Positions 55,846-64,000 of a DNA stretch of 64,000 nt are shown here, piece by piece. Under the pieces are notes generated by a model. It was not told the DNA's origin. It worked only from the letters and a program-made list of their open reading frames with translations, and searched no databases. A program made the translations under genes and the position numbers. Numbering within the stretch: position 1 is the first letter of the stretch; each line of letters begins with the position of its first letter. Source of the DNA: an uncultured Draconibacterium sp. (GTDB lineage: Bacteria > Bacteroidota > Bacteroidia > Bacteroidales > Prolixibacteraceae); contig CANLMQ010000028.1 of assembly GCA_947492175.1 (NCBI GenBank), positions 12,561-76,560 of the forward strand, read 5' to 3'.

Positions 55846-58467
55846 ATGAAGATCGCTGTTGTTTTAATTCTGTTTGTATTTCCCTCAAAATTATTTGCAC
55901 TGGAAAAACGTAATTATACTACAACAACCAACCACAATTTGCAAATTACTATAAATGGTATTTTTGATGAGCAGGAATGGCAGACTGCTAACTGGGAAAC
56001 CAATTTTATTCAGCACGAACCAGTTGAAGGAATAGCTCCCTCCCACCAAACAGAATTCGCTGTTTTGTACGATGCAAACAACGTTTATATAGCCATTCGA
56101 GCCTTCGACAAACCCGACAGTGTATCAATGCGAATGACCAGACGCGACGATATTGACGGTGATTTATTGGGCGTATATTTCGATTCTTATTATGACAAAA
56201 GAACCTCATTCGGTTTTATTGTTTCGGCAGCCGGTGTGAGATCTGATTACATTAACACAAATGACGGAGACAACGAAGATGATACCTGGGATCCGATTTG
56301 GTGGACAAAAACCTGTAAAACAAAACATGGCTGGAACGCTGAGATACGGATTCCGTTAACACAACTTCGTTTTGAAGAAAAGGAAGAACAATTATGGGGA
56401 TTCCAGGTACTTCGCTATATTTTTAGAAAAGATGAGCTCTCATCGTGGCAGCCCATGGAACGCGAACAGTCGGGATTTACATCGCAGTTTGGAACTTTGA
56501 GCGGAATAATAAATATTCAGCCCAAAAACTCTATGAATGTTACTCCCTACGTTGTTGCCCGTACTGAGCGTTTTAAAAAAGAATCGGAAAATCCCTTTAA
56601 AAGTTCTGGGAAAGCAAACGGACTAAATGCAGGTCTGGATGCCAAAATCGGACTGACAAATTATTTAACCCTGGATTTAACTATAAATCCAGATTTCGGA
56701 CAGGTAGAAGCTGATCCATCGGAAGTAAACCTGAGCACCTACGAAACTTTTTTTGAAGAAAAACGACCCTTTTTTATTGAAGGAAAAAATATCCTGTCAT
56801 ACGGATTATCTTTTGGCGATGGAGATATGGCTGCCAACAACCTTTTTTATTCGCGCCGCATTGGACGCCGTCCGCATTATTACCCCGACATAAGCGATAA
56901 TGAATATGTTGATGTTCCGGATTTTACAAACATTATAGGTGCAGCAAAAGTAACAGGTAAGACCAATAATGGCTGGTCGATAGGAGTTATGGAAAGCGTT
57001 GCAGGCGAAGAACACGCTGAAATAAAAGGAATAACCAACAAATATACACAGTCGGTAGAGCCATTTACAAACTATTTTGTAAGCAGAGTCCAAAAAGATT
57101 TTAATGAGGGGAACACCTATATTGGGGGTATAATTACTGCTGTAAACCGCAATATCAACGATGAGCATCTTGAATATTTACACAAAAGTGCCAATACAGG
57201 AGGAATCGACTTTGTACATAAATGGAAAGATAAAACATGGATGATTGATGCAGGCTTATACATGAGTCATGTAAAAGGTACCGAAGAGGCAATATTAACA
57301 ACACAAACTGCTTATTCGCGCACATACCAACGCCCCGATGCCGACTATGTTACACTCGACTCCACACGTACATCATTAAGTGGTCATGGCGGAAAATTTA
57401 CCTTTGGAAAAATGGGCGGTAAATTCAAATTTGCTGCAATCATTAACTGGAAATCGCCGGGTCTTGAAATTAACGACATTGGTTATTCTCCTGAAGTAGA
57501 TGAAGCTATGCAAATACTGTGGGCAGGCTACCGATGGTATGAACCTTTTTCAATTTTCAGAAATGCCAGTTTAAATATCAATCAATGGACGGCTTACGAT
57601 TTTGGAGGAAATTTAACTGTAGCCGGAGGAAACTTTAACGGGCATACTCAATTCAAAAATTTTTGGAGTGCTTTTGGTTCTTTCAATCTTAATGGAAAGT
57701 CATTGTCACATTCCGTTTTACGAGGAGGTCCTACATTAAAACAACCCGGAAACAAAAGCTTCTATACCGGCATATTTTCTAATAACCAAAAGAAATTGAC
57801 TATCGGGATTGACGGAGGAATGTCTTTTAGTAATGAAAAAAAGTTTAAGAATCGAAAAAGTATTGAACTGGAACTTGGTTACCGCCCGTTACATTCCTTA
57901 AAAATTGAAATATCACCCGAATATTTAGTTAGTAACGATAAACTTCAATACATCAACCAGGTGGATTTCGATAACAGCAAACGTTACATAATGGGAACTA
58001 TTCATCGGAAAACGCTAAATATGTCGGTTCGTTTAAACTACAATATTACTCCTGATCTTACCATTCAGTATTGGGGGCAGCCTTTTATTGCCACAGGCGA
58101 TTACTCCGATTTTAAATACATTACAAACAGTAAGGCAGATAATGTTGACGATCGTTTCGCCTTGTTTAATGAAAACCAAATCAGCTTTGCTTCCGAGACT
58201 GAGACCTATTTTATTGACGACAATCAAGACGGAACAAATGATTATAGTTTTAATAAACCTGATTTTAATGTCAAAGAATTCATATCGAACCTGGTGTTGC
58301 GGTGGGAATATCAACCAGGTTCAATTGTGTATTTGGTTTGGTCTCAAAACCGAAGCTCAAACAACAGTTTAGGTACATTTAGTTTCAACAACGACATTAG
58401 AGAGCTTTTTTCGGAGCATCCCAATAACATATTTCTGGTTAAATTTTCGTACCGTTTGGGAAGATAA
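55846..58467 (+). CDS. DUF5916 protein with N-terminal CBM9-like domain
   Basis: The 873-residue protein has a signal peptide (1-18). A carbohydrate-binding family 9-like domain (about 30-205) contains INGIFDEQEWQTANW and GWNAEIRIPLTQLRF. Then follows a DUF5916 region with LTLDLTINPDFGQVEADPSE, NLSTYETFFEEKRPFFIEG and RRIGRRP, ending in beta-barrel-like strands and the C-terminus KFSYRLGR. An outer-membrane-associated role is likely; no enzyme activity is established for the family. Confidence 0.88.
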   Translation: MKIAVVLILFVFPSKLFALEKRNYTTTTNHNLQITINGIFDEQEWQTANWETNFIQHEPVEGIAPSHQTEFAVLYDANNVYIAIRAFDKPDSVSMRMTRRDDIDGDLLGVYFDSYYDKRTSFGFIVSAAGVRSDYINTNDGDNEDDTWDPIWWTKTCKTKHGWNAEIRIPLTQLRFEEKEEQLWGFQVLRYIFRKDELSSWQPMEREQSGFTSQFGTLSGIINIQPKNSMNVTPYVVARTERFKKESENPFKSSGKANGLNAGLDAKIGLTNYLTLDLTINPDFGQVEADPSEVNLSTYETFFEEKRPFFIEGKNILSYGLSFGDGDMAANNLFYSRRIGRRPHYYPDISDNEYVDVPDFTNIIGAAKVTGKTNNGWSIGVMESVAGEEHAEIKGITNKYTQSVEPFTNYFVSRVQKDFNEGNTYIGGIITAVNRNINDEHLEYLHKSANTGGIDFVHKWKDKTWMIDAGLYMSHVKGTEEAILTTQTAYSRTYQRPDADYVTLDSTRTSLSGHGGKFTFGKMGGKFKFAAIINWKSPGLEINDIGYSPEVDEAMQILWAGYRWYEPFSIFRNASLNINQWTAYDFGGNLTVAGGNFNGHTQFKNFWSAFGSFNLNGKSLSHSVLRGGPTLKQPGNKSFYTGIFSNNQKKLTIGIDGGMSFSNEKKFKNRKSIELELGYRPLHSLKIEISPEYLVSNDKLQYINQVDFDNSKRYIMGTIHRKTLNMSVRLNYNITPDLTIQYWGQPFIATGDYSDFKYITNSKADNVDDRFALFNENQISFASETETYFIDDNQDGTNDYSFNKPDFNVKEFISNLVLRWEYQPGSIVYLVWSQNRSSNNSLGTFSFNNDIRELFSEHPNNIFLVKFSYRLGR

Positions 58468-58490
58468 TTAGCCAGGCGAAGGGTAATTAA

Positions 58491-58525
58491 AAAGGCGCAG
58501 CAATAAGCTGCGCCTTTGTTTTGTT
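58491..58525. terminator. Terminator after the DUF5916 gene
   Basis: AAAGGCGCAGC (58491-58501) and GCTGCGCCTTT (58507-58517) form a perfect 11-bp stem with an AATAA loop. GTTTTGTTT follows on the plus strand; a short A-run on the left could make it work for the convergent GH3 gene as well. Confidence 0.9.
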
Positions 58526-58583
58526 TGATATTTTGTTTTTACTTATTCAATTTTACAGGTTACCAATACTACTTTTTAAAATG

Positions 58584-61196
58584 TTAGTCTATGTAGGTAT
58601 TTTTTCCTGTTAGTTCAATTTTAGCTGAAACAGCATTTCTCTCCTTCACATCTGGCTGACCTCCTCCAATAAAAACAGTAAAGTTTCCACTTTCAATTAC
58701 GCGTTTATCGTCTGCTCCAATAATTGAAAACTGGCGGGGCTGCAATTCAAATTCAACCGTTTTTGTTTCTCCTGACTTTATAAAGACGCGTTTAAAACCT
58801 TCTAACTGAAATTTTGGGCGTGGCGTTGATGCAACTTCATCTTTTAAATAGAGCTGAACAACCTCTTCGCCATCCGTATCGCCCGAATTTCTAACTTTTA
58901 CACTTAAATGTACCTTTTCGCCAGCTTTTGCTTTTTTTGCAATTTTCAGGTTTGAATATTCAAAATTTGTGTAACTCAAACCGTATCCAAAGGAATACAG
59001 CGGCTCGCCGTCAAAATATTTATAGGTTCTGCCTGTCATATTATAATCTTCAAAAGGAGGTAACTGATCAACCGATTTGTAATAGGTAACCGGCAAACGA
59101 CCGGCCGGGTTGTAGTCGCCAAATAAAACGTCGGCAACCGCTGTTCCTCCCTGCTGCCCCGGATAACCTGCCGAAATAATTGCTTCCAGATTTTTATTTG
59201 CCCAATTTACTGCCAGTGCACTCCCGTTTAGCAACACCAAAATCACAGGTTTGCCGGTTTTTTCGATAGCTTGCATTAATTTGCGCTGCGTTTCAGGTAA
59301 CTTCAAATGAGTGCGGTCGCCATCTTCAAAACCATCCACTTTAATTGGCATCTCTTCGCCTTCCAAACGTTGCGAAAGGCCAAGTACCAAAACCACGGCA
59401 TCTGCTTTTTCAGCCACTTCAACTGCTTCTTCCTGCATGTTTAGGCCGGGCATTGTCCACATCAGTTTTGCATCACCATCGCCCTGCCAGTTTTTATACT
59501 CGTAAACAAATTTATACTTCTTCCCTGCTTCCAAATCAACTGCTTTTTCGTGATGGAAAGCATGATGTTCAGTATTGTGACTTAATATTTTAACTCCTTC
59601 AAACCAAATATCAAGGGTTGGCATTCCCCAGCACCCAATATTATAGGTTCCGCTTACCGGAGGAACAATATAGCCTGTCCAACGAACACTAAAGTCATCG
59701 TCATTTAGTTCGGGAGCTGGCGCATCCGATTCCCAGTAAAAATTAATGTCTTTATCTACACGGGTAAATGCAGGTTCGCCATCCAGTTTTGCATTATTAA
59801 AATATTCACCTGTAACACCTTGTTTTCCATCAGCAGTCATTAAATATTCCGAAGGAATTGCATAAAGATTACTTACTCCTTCTGCCAAATGACTCCCTTC
59901 AGCATACAGAATCTCCGTAGTTTTAAGTTTATTTTTTAAACCTTCGTAAACAGTTATCGGATTTTTGGCAATTCCATTATAATTTCCAACAAGTGACTCC
60001 CAATTATCGGCATTGGGTCCGATCACTGCCAGCTTCTTAATGTTTTTTGAAAGTGGTAATGTGTTGTTCTCATTTTTAAGAAGAACGATACTTTTTTGGG
60101 CAGCTTCCAGTGCCAGCCTGTTATTTTGGTCCGAAGTATTTACTGAATATGGAATGCGCGCATAAGCAACATCCTTTTCCGAATCAAACATTCCCAATTT
60201 AAATCGAGCCAGCATAAGTCGTTTAACAACAACATCCAACTCTTTTTCGGTCAATAAACCTTTCTCAATGGCTTCGGGTAAATGAGCATAGGCAACACCA
60301 CAATTCAAATCGGTTCCTGCTATAACCGCAGCAGCTGCAGCATCTGCCGGACCTTTTGAAAAGTCTTGAAACTGGTAAAAATCAGAAATTGCCCAGCAGT
60401 CGGAAACAACATACCCTTTAAATCCCCATTCATTACGAAGTATAGAAAATAACTCAGGGCTTGCACAACACGGAAAATCGCGGAACTGATTATATGCGCC
60501 CATTACCGAATACACATTTGCATCTTTAACCAAAGTTCTGAAAGCCGGCAAATAGGTTTCCCTCAAATCACGCTCACTAACTTTTGCATTAAACTCATGG
60601 CGTATAGGTTCCGGCCCCGAATGAACGGCATAATGTTTTGCAGTAGCTACTACTTTTAAATATTTTGGATCGTCGCCTTGTAATCCTTTTACAAATTCTG
60701 CCCCTAAAACCCCTGTTAAATAAGGATCTTCGCCATACGTTTCGTGTCCTCTCCCCCAGCGCGGATCGCGGAAAATATTTATGTTTGGCGACCAAAACGT
60801 TAGTCCCTGATACATTCCGCGTTTTCCTTTACGAATAAATTCGTGGTGTTTTGCACGGGCTTCGTCAGAAATACCTGAGGCCACGCGGTGCATTAAGTCC
60901 TGGTCCCACGAAGCAGCTATTGTAATGGATTGAGGAAAAACAGTAGCATACCCAGCCCGGGCAACCCCATGTAAACATTCGTTCCACCAATTATACTCCG
61001 GTATTTGCAATCGGTCAACAGCTTTCGCAGTAAAAACCAATTGGTCAATTTTCTCTTGAACGGTCATCTGAGAAACCAGAATATCAACACGTTCATCAAA
61101 TGGTAAATCCGGATTTAAAAACTCAAAGTTCTCATTTTGCGCATACGTTATTGCCGAAAACAGCAATAAAAACAAAAATAGAGTATTTCTTTTCAC
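58584..61196 (-). CDS. GH3 glycoside hydrolase with PA14 domain, exported
   Basis: The GTG start at 61196 gives a signal peptide (ending AITYAQ) and 870 residues. The GH3 N-domain includes WSPNINIFRDPRWGRGHE and the nucleophile Asp in YVVSDCWAISDFY. The second domain starts near residue 370 (LALEAAQKSIVLLKNENN) and is split by a PA14 insert (about 455-590, TGEYFNNAKLDG). A fibronectin-III-like domain ends the protein. It is a beta-glucosidase or beta-xylosidase; the two cannot be told apart here. The leader repeat at 61197-61333 precedes it. Confidence 0.93.
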   Translation of the reverse strand: MKRNTLFLFLLLFSAITYAQNENFEFLNPDLPFDERVDILVSQMTVQEKIDQLVFTAKAVDRLQIPEYNWWNECLHGVARAGYATVFPQSITIAASWDQDLMHRVASGISDEARAKHHEFIRKGKRGMYQGLTFWSPNINIFRDPRWGRGHETYGEDPYLTGVLGAEFVKGLQGDDPKYLKVVATAKHYAVHSGPEPIRHEFNAKVSERDLRETYLPAFRTLVKDANVYSVMGAYNQFRDFPCCASPELFSILRNEWGFKGYVVSDCWAISDFYQFQDFSKGPADAAAAAVIAGTDLNCGVAYAHLPEAIEKGLLTEKELDVVVKRLMLARFKLGMFDSEKDVAYARIPYSVNTSDQNNRLALEAAQKSIVLLKNENNTLPLSKNIKKLAVIGPNADNWESLVGNYNGIAKNPITVYEGLKNKLKTTEILYAEGSHLAEGVSNLYAIPSEYLMTADGKQGVTGEYFNNAKLDGEPAFTRVDKDINFYWESDAPAPELNDDDFSVRWTGYIVPPVSGTYNIGCWGMPTLDIWFEGVKILSHNTEHHAFHHEKAVDLEAGKKYKFVYEYKNWQGDGDAKLMWTMPGLNMQEEAVEVAEKADAVVLVLGLSQRLEGEEMPIKVDGFEDGDRTHLKLPETQRKLMQAIEKTGKPVILVLLNGSALAVNWANKNLEAIISAGYPGQQGGTAVADVLFGDYNPAGRLPVTYYKSVDQLPPFEDYNMTGRTYKYFDGEPLYSFGYGLSYTNFEYSNLKIAKKAKAGEKVHLSVKVRNSGDTDGEEVVQLYLKDEVASTPRPKFQLEGFKRVFIKSGETKTVEFELQPRQFSIIGADDKRVIESGNFTVFIGGGQPDVKERNAVSAKIELTGKNTYID

Positions 61197-61333
61197 TTGA
61201 ATATGTTTTGATTAATATTTTGTATTACAATCATATATGGCGACAACGCAAATTTTGTGCTTCGATACCCATGGAACTCGCATTAACAAATTATTTATGT
61301 CTTTTTATGTTCGCCAAACCATGCTCCTTTCAT
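61197..61333 (-). repeat. Dispersed 5'-leader repeat, copy E
   Basis: On the minus strand it begins ATGAAAGGAGCATGG (micro-ORF MKGAWFGEHKKT), contains TAATGCGAGTTCCATGG and runs into the GTG start of the GH3 gene. It is almost identical to 36062-36187, whose downstream gene also starts with GTG and encodes a secreted carbohydrate-related protein. Confidence 0.8.
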
Positions 61334-61611
61334 CTAATTAAAATTACTAGTTTTCAATGGTATCCGAAGCCTGTCTTTTAACAAACTTATAACTCGCAAC
61401 TACCCTAAGACTACTGTTCTGTTCTGGTCTGTCAAAGGTAATAATTTGCATTGGTAATTAATAAGAAATATCGTATTTTGAATAAAAATTAACAGAACAA
61501 CAACTTTTTTACAGACAAAATATTCATTGCCGATGTAAAGAAAAAAACTAGAGTATGAACCTATTCCAGAAAAAACAACAGAAATGCTTTTAATAACTAA
61601 AATTCTTATCC
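61334..61611. other. Divergent intergenic region upstream of the DsrE gene
   Basis: No gene is seen. The GTATTTTG near 61470 is one base off the TAnnTTTG box and could be the -7 element of the DsrE gene. ORFs reading across here are antisense or lack features. Confidence 0.35.
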
Positions 61612-62031
61612 ATGAAAAAATCAATTTTATTTCTAGTGGCAATTATACTAAGTTGCTCATTATTTGCTCAAAACAAAACTAAAATGGAAGATAACTCAAA
61701 CAAGCTGGTTGTACTTTGGACAAGTGGCGATCCTGAAGTGGCCGAAAAGATGGCCTTCATGTATACTTACAATGCAAAGAAACAAGGATGGTTCGATGAA
61801 GTTGTTCTTATTATTTGGAGACCATCATCGAAACTGGCATCGGAAAATAAAATGATTCAAGATTATATTCAAAAAATGCAGGAAGTTGGCGTAAAAACCG
61901 AAGCTTGTTTGTATTGCGCTAAAATGTATGGGGTTGATAAAAAGCTGGAAGAAATGGGCGTAGATGTAAAAGGAATGGGGATTCCACTTTCTGACTATTT
62001 AAAAGAAGGATGGCAGACTTTAAGTCTTTAA
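61612..62031 (+). CDS. DsrE-family protein, exported
   Basis: The 139-residue protein has a signal peptide (ending CSLFAQ) and a DsrE/F-like fold: KLVVLWTSGDPEVAEKMA, VVLIIWRPSSKLA, then KTEACLYCAKMYGV with two cysteines (C105 and C108 by my count). DsrE proteins relay sulfur through such Cys; the periplasmic location here makes sulfur relay uncertain. It is monocistronic, and a terminator follows at 62075-62106. Confidence 0.85.
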   Translation: MKKSILFLVAIILSCSLFAQNKTKMEDNSNKLVVLWTSGDPEVAEKMAFMYTYNAKKQGWFDEVVLIIWRPSSKLASENKMIQDYIQKMQEVGVKTEACLYCAKMYGVDKKLEEMGVDVKGMGIPLSDYLKEGWQTLSL

Positions 62032-62074
62032 CATCACAACTTTTATTAGTAACTACTTCTACAAGCCGAAAAAA

Positions 62075-62106
62075 AACATCCGTCACTCAACGGATGTTAT
62101 TTTTAT
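62075..62106 (+). terminator. Terminator after the DsrE gene
   Basis: AACATCCGT (62075-62083) and ACGGATGTT (62090-62098) form a perfect 9-bp stem with a 6-nt loop, followed by ATTTTTAT. Confidence 0.88.
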
Positions 62107-62119
62107 TTATTTCTACTTC

Positions 62120-62341
62120 TTAGTACTCGTCTTCGTTAAAAAAGAAATCATCCTTACTTGGATAATCAGGCCATATATCTTCAATACTTTCGTACATCTC
62201 ACCTTCATCTTCAATTTCCTGTAAGTTTTCAATAACTTCCAAAGGAGCGCCCGAACGAATCGCAAAGTCGATTAATTCATCTTTAGTAGCCGGCCATGGT
62301 GCATCTTCTAATTTCGATGCTAATTCAAGAGTCCAATACAT
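62120..62341 (-). CDS. DUF2795 small acidic protein
   Basis: The 73-residue protein opens MYWTLELASKLEDAPWPATK, then ELIDFAIRSGAPLEVIENL, typical of DUF2795. The tail is acidic (FFFNEDEY). DUF2795 proteins are small, helical, of unknown function and common in Bacteroidota. It is probably monocistronic. Confidence 0.85.
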   Translation of the reverse strand: MYWTLELASKLEDAPWPATKDELIDFAIRSGAPLEVIENLQEIEDEGEMYESIEDIWPDYPSKDDFFFNEDEY

Positions 62342-62431
62342 GTGCTAAATTTTACGTGGTTAAACCCATTTTTACGTTGCCGCGAATATAATAAAAATTT
62401 AATACGAAAAATATTTCCTGAAAAAAAATTA

Positions 62432-62989
62432 TTAATGTTTCCAGGCTGTTTCTTCAACATCGTTTATATCGCCCAGTTTTCGTGCTATAACAAACAAAAG
62501 ATCAGACAAACGATTAATGTATTTCACAATTTCTGTTTGTACCGGTGTGCCCTCGGCAAATTCAACTATTCTGCGTTCCGCTCTGCGGCATACAGTGCGC
62601 GCCATATGACACTGAGCTACTGACAGTTCGCCTCCCGGCAGAATAAACTCACGTAATTCAGGCAAGCCTTCTTCAAACTCATCAATAGCTTTTTCCAAGA
62701 CTTCAATATCCTCGTTTTTTACAACCAGGTTTGCGGTAAAAACCTCTCCTTTTTTATCGGATGCCAAACGTGAACCAATGTTAAAAAGTTTATTTTGGAT
62801 TTGAATGAGCAGCACCTTTATATCGTCAGGAATATTATATGACCGAATAACTCCAATTGAAGCATTTAATTCGTCAACCGTACCGTATGCTTCCAACCGG
62901 GGGTCGTATTTCTTTACCCTGCTGCCACCGACAAGTCCTGTTGTTCCATCGTCGCCGGTTTTTGTATAAACCTTAAATTCTTTTCCCAT
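62432..62989 (-). CDS. Cob(I)yrinic acid a,c-diamide adenosyltransferase, PduO type
   Basis: From the ATG at 62989 the 185-residue protein carries the PduO ATP-binding motif YTKTGDDGTTGLVGGSRV and YGTVDELNASIG, then HMARTVCRRAERR and YINRLSDLLFVIAR. It transfers adenosine from ATP to cobalamin to make coenzyme B12. An upstream TTG at 62995 is an alternative start. No B12-dependent enzyme or riboswitch is adjacent. The ABC ATPase gene lies upstream on the same strand but is separated by a terminator. Confidence 0.95.
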   Translation of the reverse strand: MGKEFKVYTKTGDDGTTGLVGGSRVKKYDPRLEAYGTVDELNASIGVIRSYNIPDDIKVLLIQIQNKLFNIGSRLASDKKGEVFTANLVVKNEDIEVLEKAIDEFEEGLPELREFILPGGELSVAQCHMARTVCRRAERRIVEFAEGTPVQTEIVKYINRLSDLLFVIARKLGDINDVEETAWKH

Positions 62990-63015
62990 TTTCAACTAAT
63001 TTTCACCAAAACTAT

Positions 63016-63050
63016 CAAAAAAAAATCCCGATATACAATGTAACCGGGAT
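63016..63050 (-). terminator. Terminator of the ABC ATPase gene
   Basis: On the minus strand ATCCCG (63050-63045) pairs with CGGGAT (63030-63025) around a 14-nt loop, followed by a run of nine T. It lies about 45 bp after the ABC gene stop. Confidence 0.8.
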
Positions 63051-63095
63051 AAGTTCTATAAAATTAAATCTTTATTTTTATTGTAATCTTCTGCT

Positions 63096-63797
63096 TTAAT
63101 AAATAGGATTTTCATTGATAACATCTGATTCAATCTCTCCATCTTTTAAGCGAATAATACGGTGTGCATGTCTTGCAATATCTTCTTCGTGAGTAACCAT
63201 TACTAGCGTATTCCCTTTCCGGTGAATATCAGCAAACAGTTTCATTATCTCCTCCGAAATCTTCGAATCAAGGTTTCCTGTTGGCTCATCGGCAAGCAGC
63301 AAGGCCGGTTTATTAACCAGCGCACGGGCAATGGCTACACGCTGTCGCTGTCCTCCGGAGAGTTCATTCGGGCGGTGAGTCATCCGGTCATCCAACCCAA
63401 CATCAACCAGAGTTTGTTCTGCCAAACGTTTTCGTTCTGCCTTTTTTATACCTGAATAAACCAAAGGAAGCATTACATTTTCGAGGGCCGTATTTCGTGG
63501 TAACAGGTTAAACACCTGAAACACAAAACCAATTTCCGAATTCCGTATTTCAGCCAGTCTGTCATCTGATAATCTACTTACGTCTTTGCCATTTAAAACA
63601 TACTTACCGCTTGTTGGAGTATCCAGACAACCGATAATATTCATCAAAGTCGATTTCCCCGAACCCGAAGCTCCCATAATGGCAACATACTCTCCTTTAT
63701 TAATACAGAGCGAAACAGAGCGTAATGCACGCACAATTTGTGTCCCAACCTTGTAATTTTTTACAATGTTTTCTATTTCAATGATTTTTTCGTTCAT
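63096..63797 (-). CDS. MacB/LolD-type ABC transporter ATPase
   Basis: The 233-residue ATPase has Walker A MGASGSGKSTLMNIIG, the family block GCLDTPTSGKYVLNGKDVS, the signature ELSGGQRQRVAIARALV and Walker B LLLADEPTGNLDS, with H-loop VTHEEDIARH. This subfamily pairs with FtsX/MacB-type permeases to export lipoproteins, peptides or signals by mechanotransmission. No permease gene follows downstream, so the partner is probably upstream, beyond the window edge at 64000. Confidence 0.93.
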   Translation of the reverse strand: MNEKIIEIENIVKNYKVGTQIVRALRSVSLCINKGEYVAIMGASGSGKSTLMNIIGCLDTPTSGKYVLNGKDVSRLSDDRLAEIRNSEIGFVFQVFNLLPRNTALENVMLPLVYSGIKKAERKRLAEQTLVDVGLDDRMTHRPNELSGGQRQRVAIARALVNKPALLLADEPTGNLDSKISEEIMKLFADIHRKGNTLVMVTHEEDIARHAHRIIRLKDGEIESDVINENPIY

Positions 63798-64000
63798 GAG
63801 CTTAATTTTTCAATTGGTAGTTTTCTTATTGCTATAATTACATGAATTGTAATAGGTTTTCGATATAAATATATTCCTTTCAAATTTGTTTTAAGGACTT
63901 TCTATATTTTTTTAAGATTTATTATTACTACTGATGCGTTAAAAATTATTACTAAATAAATTTAATTGTTCTTTGATATTTTGATTGACTTGGGATTGTG

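Noticed and set aside
1..64000. CRISPR array, tRNA or rRNA genes, insertion sequences
   Set aside because: I looked for regularly spaced repeats, tRNA arm sequences and transposase motifs and saw none. Small or diverged tRNAs could still be missed by eye.

Overview
The window looks like a chromosomal segment of a free-living Bacteroidota, most likely a marine or sediment Marinilabiliales/Prolixibacteraceae-type genome. This rests on the protein repertoire (Bacteroidota-length SecA, DUF4252, DUF5916, DUF2891, S9 peptidases, GH3, a sulfatase, and arginine decarboxylase beside a deoxyhypusine-synthase-like gene), on TAnnTTTG-type -7 promoter boxes, on weak Shine-Dalgarno use and on AT-rich spacers. 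The lineage is inferred; no 16S gene is present. I see no tRNA or rRNA gene, CRISPR array, transposase, phage gene or integrase.

Layout. 36-3959 is a redox/nitrosative-stress-like block on the minus strand: an FMN-binding protein, an outer-membrane porin, a LuxR-type regulator with a dead receiver domain, a RIC/YtfE-like di-iron protein and a glutathione peroxidase. Three of these genes carry copies of a dispersed 5'-leader repeat. 4423-17392 is the most interesting part. A DUF432-MscS pair on the plus strand converges on a ten-gene minus-strand train: arginine decarboxylase, DHS-like protein, a small acidic protein, CorA, a GNAT-nitrilase fusion, a glutamine amidotransferase, MscS (split by a stop codon), an ATP-grasp ligase fused to a degenerate M20 domain, DUF389 and MscS. 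The enzymes suggest synthesis or turnover of an amine- or peptide-amide small molecule. The channels and transporters suggest osmotic or ionic stress. 17393-18283 is a non-coding gap with several perfect hairpins.

18284-35212 is mostly ordinary: a helicase-like remnant protein, Na/Pi symporter, sulfatase, DUF4252 lipoprotein, S9 peptidase, RluA-type pseudouridine synthase, MsrB, DUF134, AroC, an FKBP with a cysteine tail, Lgt, SecA and serine dehydratase. 35290-41562 holds a GH127-like lipoprotein remnant, a MATE exporter behind a leader-peptide/attenuator-like element, a DUF2007 protein, DUF2891 and an M1 peptidase. 41694-44939 is the classical thrS-infC-rpmI-rplT operon, with infC starting at a rare AUA codon. 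45427-64000 holds a DPP-IV-type peptidase, a frameshifted FMN-binding-like gene, an ABC exporter, a TPR lipoprotein, a SulP transporter, hypothetical and membrane proteins, DUF5916, a GH3 glycosidase, DsrE, DUF2795, a PduO-type cobalamin adenosyltransferase and a MacB-type ABC ATPase.

The two main leads are the ten-gene amine/amide plus channel unit (6036-17392) and a family of leader repeats placed directly before start codons (537-627, 1835-1931, 3960-4082, 36052-36282, 61197-61333). The last two loci share a nearly identical copy of about 126 bp and both precede GTG-start, secreted carbohydrate-related genes. All functions are read from motifs by eye; no database search was run.
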